Shown here one piece after another: positions 1 to 5,865 of a stretch of 7,187 nt of DNA. Both the position numbers and the translations under genes were made by a program. The stretch is from contig CAZUCC010000087.1 in NCBI GenBank assembly GCA_964619065.1, positions 1 through 7,187 on the forward strand, read 5' to 3'. Below the pieces are notes generated by a model that saw only the letters and a list, made by a program, of their open reading frames with translations, was not told where the DNA came from and did no database searches. The stretch comes from JANXUC01 sp964619065 (GTDB lineage Bacteria > Acidobacteriota > Terriglobia > Terriglobales > Acidobacteriaceae). Each line of letters begins with the position of its first letter. Position 1 is the first letter of the stretch.

Positions 1-665
1 GCGGCGTTCACATCAACGTGCAGGAAGGCGAGCATGTCCGCGCCGGCGAGCCGCTCATGGATGGTCCGCTCAACCCGCACGATATTCTGGCCGTCCTGGG
101 CGAAAAGCAGCTGCAAAAGTACCTTGTGGATGAAATCCAGGAGGTCTACCGGCTTCAGGGTGTGACGATCAATGACAAGCACATTGAAGTGATCGTGCGC
201 CAGATGATGCGTTGGGTGAAAGTGGAAGACGTAGGGGACACGGCCTTCCTGCTGGAGCAGCAGGTGGACAAGTTCCGCTTCCGCGAGGAGAACGAACGTG
301 CCATTGCGCAGGGCGGCAAGCCTGCGACGGGCCGTCCGCTGCTTCTGGGAATCACGAAGGCCTCGCTTTCGACCGATTCCTTCATCTCCGCGGCATCGTT
401 CCAGGAAACGACGCGCGTTCTCACCGAAGCCGCGATTCAGGGGGCGGTCGACCACCTGCGTGGCCTGAAGGAGAATGTGATCGTGGGGCGCCTCATTCCG
501 GCTGGTACCGGCATGGAGCACTACCGGAATGTGAAGCTCTCCCAAGAGCTCGAAGAAGCCGCAGCCAAGGTGCAGGAAGAAGTCTCGGCTGCCTACGAGG
601 AAGCCGAGCGTGCTCTCGAAATGATGCGGCACGAAGGCGAAACCGAAGAGCTCGCCGCCGAGTAA
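1..665 (+). CDS. rpoC: DNA-directed RNA polymerase subunit beta', C-terminal part (5' end outside window)
   Basis: This is the last 220 residues of the beta' subunit of RNA polymerase, the clamp and active-centre subunit that makes all cellular RNA. The frame is open from base 3 with no start, so the gene enters from the left. Recognisable blocks are DGPLNPHDIL, a VYRLQGVTINDKHIEVIVRQM segment (near residues 48-68), the highly conserved LLGITKASLSTDSFISAASF block (near 114-133), and FQETTRVLTEAA followed by LRGLKENVIVGRLIPAGTG. These match the C-terminal region of bacterial RpoC almost residue for residue. The protein ends in an acidic, probably helical tail rich in Glu and Ala, a variable part of the family. 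The TAA stop is followed 10 bp later by a strong terminator, so this is the end of the rpoBC transcript. The ribosomal genes rpsL/rpsG, which often follow rpoC, are absent here. Confidence 0.98.
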   Translation, partial: GVHINVQEGEHVRAGEPLMDGPLNPHDILAVLGEKQLQKYLVDEIQEVYRLQGVTINDKHIEVIVRQMMRWVKVEDVGDTAFLLEQQVDKFRFREENERAIAQGGKPATGRPLLLGITKASLSTDSFISAASFQETTRVLTEAAIQGAVDHLRGLKENVIVGRLIPAGTGMEHYRNVKLSQELEEAAAKVQEEVSAAYEEAERALEMMRHEGETEELAAE

Positions 666-675
666 GGCGACATCA

Positions 676-712
676 GGGCAGAGGATCTCTTTACTCCTCT
701 GCCCTTTAATTT
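676..712 (+). terminator. Rho-independent terminator of rpoC
   Basis: A perfect 10-bp inverted repeat (GGGCAGAGGA at 676-685 and TCCTCTGCCC at 695-704) encloses a 9-nt loop. It is followed at once by the T-rich stretch TTTAATTT (705-712). It lies 10 bp after the rpoC stop, which is textbook placement. The T-tract ends three bases before the ATG of the next gene, so the terminator also lies in what would be the leader of that gene. Confidence 0.9.
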
Positions 713-715
713 CCG

Positions 716-1660
716 ATGGAAGCCCAACCTCAGCGAGTGGAATCCAAGCCTAAAGTCGAGCCCCATCCCGAACCGCGTCCGCCCAGGCGCAGGCTGGATG
801 TTTCCCTGCTGCGCCTCGTGCATCTTCTGCGTAAGGCCTTATGGCGGGCTTTCGAGCACGACGCATTTGCCATGGCGAAGGCTTCCGCGTATTCATTAAT
901 CCTCACCTTTTTCCCCGCGCTTCTGGTGTTGGGTTCCGTTCTTGCAACGTCGCGGAAAACCGAAGTCTATCTCCGGGAAATCTCTTACGCGATCGGCAAG
1001 GCCCTGCCTGCGGGCTCCGCTACGGCCCTTGCGTATCTTAAGGGCAGTACGCAGCGTCCGCTGAATTTGTTGATCAGTACTTCGCTGCTTACGCTCTGGA
1101 CCGCTTCCGGTATCGTCGTTTCCTGGATGGAAGCTTTTCGCAGGGCTTATGATCTGCCTAGGGGATGGGGTCTGGTGAAGGAGCGCCTGATTGCGTTTTC
1201 GCTGGTAATTCTGGCGGGAATTCCCATGACCTTCTCGACTGTGCTGGTGGCTTTTGGCAACCGTATTGAAACCCGCATTCTTTTCTACACGGACCGTGAG
1301 TTCGGTCCCTATATCCTGCTTTTATGGACGGCCACACGTTGGATGATCGCCATACTTACCAGCATCGCTGTTATCTCCCTCATCTACCACAATGCGGTTC
1401 CCCGGACGCAGCCCTGGCACAGCGTACTGCCGGGGGCCGCGCTGGCGACTGCGGCTTGGTTCGCCGCTACTGCTGCGTTTGGCTGGTACTTACAGAGATA
1501 TGCGGACTATAGCCTGATTTACGGCTCCCTTGGCGCTGGCATCGCCTTGTTAGTATGGATGTACATTATCTCGCTGATTATTCTGGTGGGCGCAGAGTTC
1601 AACGCCATGCTGTTTCCACGTGGCGTAAACGGCAAGATCCCGGCTCATCCCGTAGTCTGA
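716..1660 (+). CDS. YihY/virulence factor BrkB family inner-membrane protein
   Basis: This is a 314-residue integral membrane protein of the YihY/BrkB (UPF0761) family. The family is widespread; its biochemical role is not settled, and the old name RNase BN was a misassignment. Residues 1-27 form a Pro/Arg/Glu-rich cytoplasmic extension. Hydrophobic segments lie near 55-78, 115-139, 157-181, 198-224, 237-260 and 270-299, giving the usual six-helix layout. Family signatures are the AxAYSLILTFFPALL stretch in helix 1, the WTASGIVVSWMEAFRRAYD stretch (near 128-145), and YGSLGAGIALLVWMYIIS with VGAEFNA in helix 6. The ATG at 716 has no visible Shine-Dalgarno and sits right behind the rpoC terminator. 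A GTG at 737 is an alternative start that would remove only part of the disordered extension. The pyruvate kinase gene starts 27 bp after the stop and is probably in the same transcript. The family call is firm; the exact start is not. Confidence 0.93.
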   Translation: MEAQPQRVESKPKVEPHPEPRPPRRRLDVSLLRLVHLLRKALWRAFEHDAFAMAKASAYSLILTFFPALLVLGSVLATSRKTEVYLREISYAIGKALPAGSATALAYLKGSTQRPLNLLISTSLLTLWTASGIVVSWMEAFRRAYDLPRGWGLVKERLIAFSLVILAGIPMTFSTVLVAFGNRIETRILFYTDREFGPYILLLWTATRWMIAILTSIAVISLIYHNAVPRTQPWHSVLPGAALATAAWFAATAAFGWYLQRYADYSLIYGSLGAGIALLVWMYIISLIILVGAEFNAMLFPRGVNGKIPAHPVV

Positions 1661-1675
1661 TACACGCACCCAAGT

Positions 1676-1680
1676 GGAGG
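1676..1680 (+). promoter_or_regulatory. Shine-Dalgarno of pyruvate kinase, fixing a TTG start
   Basis: GGAGG at 1676-1680 lies 7 nt before TTG at 1688, which is ideal spacing. No ATG or GTG occurs between it and the first conserved block of the enzyme, so this site decides that the gene starts at the rare codon TTG. Confidence 0.85.
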
Positions 1681-1687
1681 AAGCAGT

Positions 1688-3178
1688 TTGGCAAGTCCTG
1701 TAAGTCAAAGTTACGAGGAAACCCGGTATCGGCGGCGCGCCAAGATCATCTGCACCATCGGTCCCGCGTGCGGCAACGAAGAGATGGTTCGCGACCTGTT
1801 GCGCTGTGGCATGGATGTGGCGCGCGTCAATTTTTCGCACGGGACGCACGAAGATCACGCCCAACGGATCGCGCTGCTGCGCCGGGTCGCCGCCGAGCAG
1901 GGCCGCACGATTTGCATTCTGCAGGATCTGCAGGGCCCCAAGATTCGCACTGGCAAGCTGGAAGGCCGCAAACCAATTCTGCTCGAGGCTGGCAAGCAGC
2001 TCACGATCACGCCCTGTGATGTTGCGGGAACGCCGCAGCTGATCGGCACAACTTTTAAGACTCTGGCCAAGGACGTCGAGCCCGGCGCGCGCATTCTGTT
2101 TTCCGATGGACGCATCGAGCTAAAGGTCGCCTCCATCCAGGGAGCCGATGTTACCTGCGACATTATCAACGGCGGCATGCTTGCGGAGAGTCAAGGCATC
2201 AATATTCCCGGTGCGGCTCTTAGCGTGCCCGCGCTCACCGAAAAGGACCACGAAGACCTCGCCTTCGGCCTCAAGAACGACGTCGACATGATTGCCGTTT
2301 CCTTCGTGCGGACCGCCGCGGACATCCGCCTGGTGAAAGATTTAATTCAGCAGGAAGGCAAGCGCACTCCCGTGATTGCCAAGTTGGAAAAGCCGCAGGC
2401 TATCGAAAATCTTGAAGAAATTCTCGAAGCAGCGAGTGGCGCCATGGTGGCACGCGGTGATTTGGGCGTTGAACTTCCTGCCGAACGCGTACCTGTGATT
2501 CAAAAGCACATCATCCTGCGCGCTGCCGAGTGGCGCAAGCCAGTCATCATTGCCACGCAGATGCTGGAATCAATGATCGAAAATCCACGCCCCACCCGCG
2601 CGGAAGCCAGCGATGTGGCCAACGCCGTCTTCGATGGCACCGACGCCGTCATGCTTTCCGGCGAGACAGCCACGGGAAAGTATCCGCGCGAGGCTGTGAA
2701 TATGATGTCGCGCATTATCCTGGAAGCCGAGACCAGCATGGCGCAACAGCGCCTGACGCGGCGTCGGCGCGGACCAGGCAAGAGTAAGAGCACAATCTCC
2801 GAGACCATCTGCGAATCCATCGCGCTGGCCGCCGAAGATCTTGATATGGGTGCCATTGCCGTCTTCACGCAATCGGGCCACACTGCAAAGCTCGTCTCCA
2901 AATATCGCCCCAAGTGCCCGATCTTTGCTTTCGCGCGTTCGGCGCCGGTGTGCAATTGGATGAATCTGCTGTGGGGCGTCTATCCTATGATGGCTGGCTC
3001 GTCGAATTCCGGCGAGAGCATGGTGAGCGAAGCGGAAAGCGTTCTGCTTCATGGCGGCCGGGTGCGCATCGGCGAAGTGATTGGCGTCGTCGCCGGTACG
3101 CAAATGGCCTCGGGCTCCACAGATTTCATGCGGTTACACATCGTGCAGGCGCCGCCGAAACAGGAATTTGGTCACTAA
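1688..3178 (+). CDS. pyk: Pyruvate kinase
   Basis: This cytoplasmic enzyme transfers phosphate from phosphoenolpyruvate to ADP, giving pyruvate and ATP in the last step of glycolysis. The protein has 496 residues, slightly longer than the roughly 470 of E. coli PykF. The N-terminal extension before RAKIICTIGPA accounts for about 12 of these. Active-site residues are all present: R46, N48 and S50 in the ARVNFSHG block, D80 and K85 in LQDLQGPKIRTG, K232 and E234 in IAKLEKPQAIENL (E. coli K220 and E222), and D258 in MVARGDLGVELP (E. coli D246). The SDVANAVFDGTDAVMLSGET block (near 306-325) follows. The B domain covers about 88-185. The C-terminal domain, from about 360, includes FTQSGHTAKLVSKYRP. 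A basic linker (RRRRGPGKSK) separates barrel and C domain. The start is TTG with a strong Shine-Dalgarno. It lies 27 bp downstream of the YihY-family gene. I see no clear hairpin terminator directly after the stop. Confidence 0.98.
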   Translation: MASPVSQSYEETRYRRRAKIICTIGPACGNEEMVRDLLRCGMDVARVNFSHGTHEDHAQRIALLRRVAAEQGRTICILQDLQGPKIRTGKLEGRKPILLEAGKQLTITPCDVAGTPQLIGTTFKTLAKDVEPGARILFSDGRIELKVASIQGADVTCDIINGGMLAESQGINIPGAALSVPALTEKDHEDLAFGLKNDVDMIAVSFVRTAADIRLVKDLIQQEGKRTPVIAKLEKPQAIENLEEILEAASGAMVARGDLGVELPAERVPVIQKHIILRAAEWRKPVIIATQMLESMIENPRPTRAEASDVANAVFDGTDAVMLSGETATGKYPREAVNMMSRIILEAETSMAQQRLTRRRRGPGKSKSTISETICESIALAAEDLDMGAIAVFTQSGHTAKLVSKYRPKCPIFAFARSAPVCNWMNLLWGVYPMMAGSSNSGESMVSEAESVLLHGGRVRIGEVIGVVAGTQMASGSTDFMRLHIVQAPPKQEFGH

Positions 3179-3199
3179 GATTTAGTTTTATAATTTCTT

Positions 3200-3286
3200 G
3201 CATCACTGGTTTTTCGTAGGTCACGACATTTTGTTTTCGTAGGTTAAGACACTCGGTGGTTGATCACGACACTGGTTTTGGGTAGG
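3200..3286 (+). repeat. Degenerate 21-bp direct repeats ending in GTAGG
   Basis: Three units of 21 bp can be read at 3200-3220, 3223-3243 and 3266-3286. Each consists of an A/C-rich head (ACGACA in units 2 and 3), a T-rich middle (TGGTTTT or TTGTTTT) and the end GTAGG. The stretch 3244-3265 between units 2 and 3 looks like a fourth, more decayed copy (it keeps AAGACACT and GGTGGTT). The last unit runs directly into a REP-like palindrome. The block sits in the 209-bp gap between pyruvate kinase and the next gene; no credible gene lies in it. Confidence 0.6.
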
Positions 3287-3345
3287 CTGCGGCTTCAGCC
3301 GCGACGTCCAAGGTGCATAAAATCTGGGCTTTAGCCCTGAGGGGA
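3282..3345 (+). repeat. REP-like double palindrome with GTAG foot
   Basis: GTAG (3282-3285) is followed three bases later by the palindrome GCGGCTTCAGCCGC (3289-3302). A second palindrome, GGGCTTTAGCCC, lies at 3326-3337, followed by TGAGGGG. GTAG plus a GC-rich palindrome is the layout of repetitive extragenic palindromes (REP) in other bacteria. Neither hairpin has a T-tract, so neither looks like a standard terminator. Similar palindromes occur in the other spacers of this window (4459-4480, 6391-6414, 3730-3750). The REP label is an inference from layout; genome-wide copy number is unknown. Confidence 0.6.
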
Positions 3346-3361
3346 ATTGCTCCCGTCGTAA

Positions 3362-3387
3362 ACACCTCTCCGGGTAGGACAAGGTGT
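3362..3387 (+). promoter_or_regulatory. Hairpin enclosing the ribosome-binding site of the ABM gene
   Basis: ACACCT (3362-3367) pairs with AGGTGT (3382-3387), the latter ending one base before the ATG at 3388. Inside, TCC (3369-3371) can pair with GGA (3377-3379). The best Shine-Dalgarno candidate, AGGA at 3376-3379 (8 nt from the ATG), lies within this structure. It may dampen translation, or it may be a chance or REP-derived palindrome. Confidence 0.4.
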
Positions 3388-3681
3388 ATGGCGGAAATTT
3401 TTTCCATCGCGATTTTCGAAACCCTGGAAGACCAGGAAGCGGAGGCTCTGGCCACCCTGCACGAACTCCTCTCATCTCTCGCGGCGAAACAGTACAGTCG
3501 CGATTCCCTGCATCGCAACGCCAAAGAACCGCGCCACTACGTGCTGCTGCGGCACTGGCGTTCCGAGGAAGCCCGCCGCACTGCTCATGAAGATCCGGAA
3601 GTCCAGAAATTCTGGGCCCGCCTCGGCCATTTAATTCGAATCGTCACGATCTACGAAGTTCTGGAGGAAGAAGTACCCTAA
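3388..3681 (+). CDS. Small ABM-fold (antibiotic biosynthesis monooxygenase-like) protein
   Basis: A 97-residue protein that fits the antibiotic biosynthesis monooxygenase (ABM) superfamily: small ferredoxin-like domains that dimerise into an alpha/beta barrel. Members include quinol and anthrone monooxygenases, heme-degrading enzymes and many proteins of unknown role. Supporting features are a first strand (IFSIAIFET), a helix near 16-34, a Y-S-R-D turn (36-39), the central strand HYVLLRHW (50-57), the SEEARRTAHEDPEVQKFW helix region (59-76) with the typical His (H67), and a last strand (IRIVTIYEVL, 83-92). The substrate cannot be told from sequence. The ATG at 3388 is preferred: the open frame extends to a GTG at 3313, but that would translate through two palindromes, and AGGA sits 8 nt before 3388. 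It stands alone, with REP-like spacers on both sides. Confidence 0.75.
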   Translation: MAEIFSIAIFETLEDQEAEALATLHELLSSLAAKQYSRDSLHRNAKEPRHYVLLRHWRSEEARRTAHEDPEVQKFWARLGHLIRIVTIYEVLEEEVP

Positions 3682-3729
3682 CGCTCGGTTCGAGTCGTGC
3701 CGCAAAGGCTGCATGATTGGTCATTCCAA

Positions 3730-3750
3730 AGGACTTCAGTCCTGAGGAAT
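3730..3750 (+). repeat. Palindrome related to the 3326-3347 element, upstream of the hydrolase
   Basis: AGGACTTCAGTCCT (3730-3743) is a perfect 6-bp palindrome around TC. With its flank TGAGGAAT (3743-3750) it parallels GGGCTTTAGCCC plus TGAGGGGAAT at 3326-3347. The same layout at two places suggests a dispersed repeat. It lies in the 3682-3770 spacer. It falls inside the longest possible hydrolase reading frame (from TTG 3717), which argues that the real start is further down. No GTAG foot is seen here. Confidence 0.45.
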
Positions 3751-3770
3751 CTGCTGTTTTCGAGGATTGC

Positions 3771-4454
3771 GTGGACGCAAATTCCGTAGAACGCGTGTTC
3801 GATTCCATGCTCGATCCGCCCGTTGCGGGCTTCTTGCACCGCCCCACTGGCCCGTTGCGCGATGCCCTCGTGCTCACCCACGGAGCAGGCGCGAATTGCC
3901 AGACGCCGCTTCTGCGAGCGCTGGCCGAGGCCTTTGCCAACGCAGGTTTCCTGGTTCTGCGTTGCGACCTGCCCTTCCGCCAGAGTACCCCCCATGGGCC
4001 GCCGCGCCCCGGCAACGCTGAGCGGGACCGTGAAGGACTTCGTGCCGCCGTGGCTGCCGTCAGGAAGCTCGTGCCCGGCCGTGTATCCCTAGGAGGCCAT
4101 TCCTATGGGGGACGCCAGGCCAGCATGTTGGCGGCATCCGTGCCCGAGCTCGTTGCCGGTCTGCTTTTGCTTTCGTATCCGTTGCATCCTCCACGCAAGC
4201 CGCAGCAGTTGCGCGTCCAGCACTTCCCGGGGCTACGCACGCCAGCGCTCTTTGTGCATGGCGAACGGGACCCATTCGGTTCGGAGCAGGAACTAGCGGA
4301 GGCCCTCAAACTCATTCCATCGAGCACGGAGCTGCTCTGGATCCAAGGCGCAGGGCATGACTTGAAGTCGGGAAAAAAGCTGGAGACAGATTCGTACCAA
4401 GCGCTCGCGGTCTTGATACTGGAACGGTTTGAGAAGTTTATCGGACAAGTTTAG
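3771..4454 (+). CDS. Alpha/beta hydrolase, KANL3/Tex30-like (dienelactone hydrolase-related)
   Basis: A probable cytoplasmic serine hydrolase of 227 residues from the GTG at 3771; substrate unknown. The fold signature is complete: LVLTHGAGANCQTPLL (33-48, oxyanion-hole region), LRCDLPFRQ (63-71), the nucleophile elbow GGHSYGGRQASM with S111, the acid loop LFVHGERDPFG with D167, and the catalytic His in GAGHDL (H196). The THGAG, DLPFRQ and SYPLHPP (135-141) blocks are typical of the KANL3/Tex30-like branch. Start choice: the frame is open back to TTG 3717, but those first 18 codons overlap a palindrome that looks like a dispersed repeat. GAGG at 3762-3765 lies 5 nt before GTG 3771. Alternatives are TTG 3717 and GTG 3795. 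It follows the ABM gene in the same direction and converges with ispF, 37 bp away. Confidence 0.85.
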   Translation: MDANSVERVFDSMLDPPVAGFLHRPTGPLRDALVLTHGAGANCQTPLLRALAEAFANAGFLVLRCDLPFRQSTPHGPPRPGNAERDREGLRAAVAAVRKLVPGRVSLGGHSYGGRQASMLAASVPELVAGLLLLSYPLHPPRKPQQLRVQHFPGLRTPALFVHGERDPFGSEQELAEALKLIPSSTELLWIQGAGHDLKSGKKLETDSYQALAVLILERFEKFIGQV

Positions 4455-4458
4455 AGGA

Positions 4459-4480
4459 GCGGGCCAGAAGCCCGCCCTAC
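4459..4480 (-). repeat. REP-like palindrome with GTAG foot between convergent genes
   Basis: Read on the minus strand, GTAGG (4480-4476) runs straight into a stem of GCGGGC and GCCCGC (4475-4470 and 4464-4459) with loop TTCTG. It occupies most of the 37-bp gap between the convergent hydrolase and ispF genes. It lacks a T-tract on either strand, though the hairpin could still affect transcript 3' ends. The layout matches the elements at 3282-3302 and 6391-6414. Confidence 0.6.
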
Positions 4481-4491
4481 ACGGCTCGCGG

Positions 4492-5025
4492 CTAGCGTGA
4501 AGCTTTCTTCCGGCTCTTCTGCAGCAGCACTACCACGTGCGCCACGGCGGCGTTGTCGGTATTCAGGCCCTCTGGAGTTTTTGCCTTCAGGCCGACACAG
4601 TCCTCGGAGATTCCAAGTAACTCTGCGACGCGAGCACGAATGGCCGTTGCGTGGGGGCCGATCTTAGGAGCATTCAGAATTAGCGTCGAATCGAGATTGG
4701 CGACAGCGTACCCGGCGTCAGCTACCCGTTGCAACGCTTTTTGCAGGAAGATGACTGAGTCCGCGCCCTTCCATTGCGGATCGGACGGAGGAAACAGCGT
4801 TCCAATGTCAGGCCCCGCGATGCCGCCGAGCAGCGCATCGGTGATGGCGTGCAGCAGAACGTCGCCGTCAGAGTGTCCGCCCAAGCCTTTGTCGTAGGCA
4901 AGCTTGACGCCCCCAATGAGCAGCGGGATGCCAGGCTTAAAAGCGTGCGAGTCCCAGCCGAATCCGATTCTTATTCCTAATGCGGAACTTGTCGTCTTTG
5001 CTTTAGCCATCTTTGTTTTAGCCAT
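4492..5025 (-). CDS. ispF: 2-C-methyl-D-erythritol 2,4-cyclodiphosphate synthase
   Basis: The fifth MEP-pathway enzyme. It cyclises CDP-ME 2-phosphate to MEcPP with release of CMP, and in the family acts as a homotrimer with a bound divalent metal. The 177-residue protein shows the metal ligands D25 and H27 in GFGWDSHAF and H59 in DVLLHAITDAL, matching E. coli D8, H10 and H42 with a constant offset of 17. GGHSDGD (49-55), PDIGTLFPP (72-80) and the KAKTPEGLNTD block near the C-terminus are also present. The first 17 residues are an extra Lys/Ala-rich extension, caused partly by a tandem duplication of the start region, so translation could begin at either ATG (5025 or 5010). ispD ends 21 bp upstream on the same strand, so the two form an operon covering MEP steps 3 and 5. 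The C-terminus is basic (KSRKKASR). Confidence 0.98.
   Translation of the reverse strand: MAKTKMAKAKTTSSALGIRIGFGWDSHAFKPGIPLLIGGVKLAYDKGLGGHSDGDVLLHAITDALLGGIAGPDIGTLFPPSDPQWKGADSVIFLQKALQRVADAGYAVANLDSTLILNAPKIGPHATAIRARVAELLGISEDCVGLKAKTPEGLNTDNAAVAHVVVLLQKSRKKASR
4996..5025 (-). repeat. 15-bp tandem duplication spanning the ispF start codon
   Basis: On the minus strand ATGGCTAAAACAAAG (5025-5011) is followed directly by ATGGCTAAAGCAAAG (5010-4996), identical at 14 of 15 positions. It encodes MAKTK-MAKAK, giving two in-frame start codons. AGGCGAGGCG lies just before the first ATG, so the first is better placed for ribosome binding. Confidence 0.8.
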
Positions 5026-5046
5026 CGCCTCGCCTATTTTTTAATC

Positions 5047-5775
5047 TTATTTCCGGAGATAAAATTCAGCCAGATCCATATCCGCAGGCGCCGTGATCTT
5101 GATATTCCGTGGCGATCCCATCACCACAGCCACAGGATGTCCTGCACGCTCTAGAAGAGATGCCTCGTCGGTGCCCAGAAATCCATCCGCAGCAGCATCG
5201 TCGAACGCCTTTTTCAGGAGGCCGTATCGGAATCCCTGTGGCGTTTGCGCGAGAACCACGCGCTCGCGCGGAATGGTGGCGTGAATCAGCGCGCCATCGG
5301 AAGTTCGCTCGACCTGCTTGATGGTATCGACGGCAGGTAGACCGGCAATGGCCGCGCCATGTTTCTCGGCGGCCTGCAGCACATCCTCAATAATCTCTGC
5401 CGTCACCAGCGGACGTACCGCGTCATGTACCAGCACAATGTCCTCTGCGGACGCCGTAATGGCATTCAGGGCGTTGGCAACCGACTGCTGCCGATGCTCG
5501 CCGCCTTCCACCAGCTCCAGCCGCTTCTGTAGAACATCGGGGGCCTCTTTTTCGAGGCGCGCGCGGAATCCCGCGATCTCGGACTGGCGAAGCGCAACCC
5601 AGATTTCGGATACTTTCGGCACCGCGATGAACTTCCGCAACGTGTGGATGAGGATGGGGGTGCCGCCCAGGTCAGTGAACTGCTTGGAGGGCGCGGACTT
5701 CTTCCCCGGCGGCGCCATACGCGTGGCCATCCTTGTACCCAAGCCCGCCGCAGGCGTGATGACAAACACCTTCAT
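5047..5775 (-). CDS. ispD: 2-C-methyl-D-erythritol 4-phosphate cytidylyltransferase
   Basis: The third MEP-pathway enzyme. It joins CTP and MEP to give CDP-ME and pyrophosphate in the cytoplasm. The 242-residue protein starts with KVFVITPAAGLGTRM, the nucleotide-binding loop, with R15 in place of E. coli R20. K31 in SKQF is the likely partner of E. coli K27. Between RM and this Lys lie 14 residues instead of about 5, a short Pro/Lys-rich insertion. Further blocks are GGTPILIHTLRKF, VEGGEHRQQSVANAL, the VLVHDAVRPLV motif, TIPRERVVLAQTPQGF, TDEASLLERAG and NIKITAPADMDLAE with K226 (E. coli K213). ATG 5775 is chosen because the protein family begins here; the frame is open to 5853, but that part is not family-like. 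No Shine-Dalgarno precedes the ATG. A -10-like TATACT lies 9 nt upstream, suggesting a nearly leaderless message. ispF follows 21 bp downstream. Confidence 0.97.
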   Translation of the reverse strand: MKVFVITPAAGLGTRMATRMAPPGKKSAPSKQFTDLGGTPILIHTLRKFIAVPKVSEIWVALRQSEIAGFRARLEKEAPDVLQKRLELVEGGEHRQQSVANALNAITASAEDIVLVHDAVRPLVTAEIIEDVLQAAEKHGAAIAGLPAVDTIKQVERTSDGALIHATIPRERVVLAQTPQGFRYGLLKKAFDDAAADGFLGTDEASLLERAGHPVAVVMGSPRNIKITAPADMDLAEFYLRK

Positions 5776-5784
5776 GGGAAAGCC

Positions 5785-5815
5785 AGTATACGAGCCGAAG
5801 GGTAATCTAGTCCAA
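5785..5815 (-). promoter_or_regulatory. Candidate ispD-ispF promoter (nearly leaderless)
   Basis: On the minus strand TATACT (5790-5785) is a 5/6 match to the -10 consensus. It ends 9 nt before the ispD ATG, which would put the start of transcription about 3 nt before the ATG. A weak -35 candidate, TTGGAC (5815-5810), lies 19 bp upstream; both that match and that spacing are poor. The absence of any Shine-Dalgarno before ispD fits a leaderless mRNA. Confidence 0.45.
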
Positions 5816-5825
5816 ACGGGCCGGA

Positions 5826-5862
5826 TTGTTTTAGAATTTTGGGCAGTTAACAATTCTATAAA
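5826..5862 (+). promoter_or_regulatory. Candidate promoter region of the lipoprotein gene
   Basis: This AT-rich stretch differs from its GC-rich surroundings. TTGTTT (5826-5831) and AACAAT (5849-5854) are spaced 17 bp apart, and a better -10-like TATAAA lies at 5857-5862. An inverted repeat, AGAATT (5833-5838) and AATTCT (5852-5857), spans it and could be an operator. Any start predicted from these boxes lies within a few bases of the ATG at 5866. The region is back to back with the ispD promoter candidate. Confidence 0.4.
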
Positions 5863-5865
5863 CCC

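Noticed and set aside
212..709. 165-codon frame overlapping rpoC in another frame
   Set aside because: RpoC motifs continue through the region, and this frame runs through the terminator hairpin.
2570..3103. 177-codon open frame antisense to pyruvate kinase
   Set aside because: The pyk frame is conserved through this whole stretch; the antisense product is His/Arg/Ala-rich shadow sequence.
3200..3290. CRISPR array
   Set aside because: The units are degenerate, nearly adjacent, lack regular unique spacers, and no cas gene is present.
3313..3387. Longer start (GTG 3313) for the ABM protein
   Set aside because: It would translate the 3326-3337 palindrome and the 3362-3387 hairpin; ATG 3388 has a Shine-Dalgarno and matches where the family fold begins.
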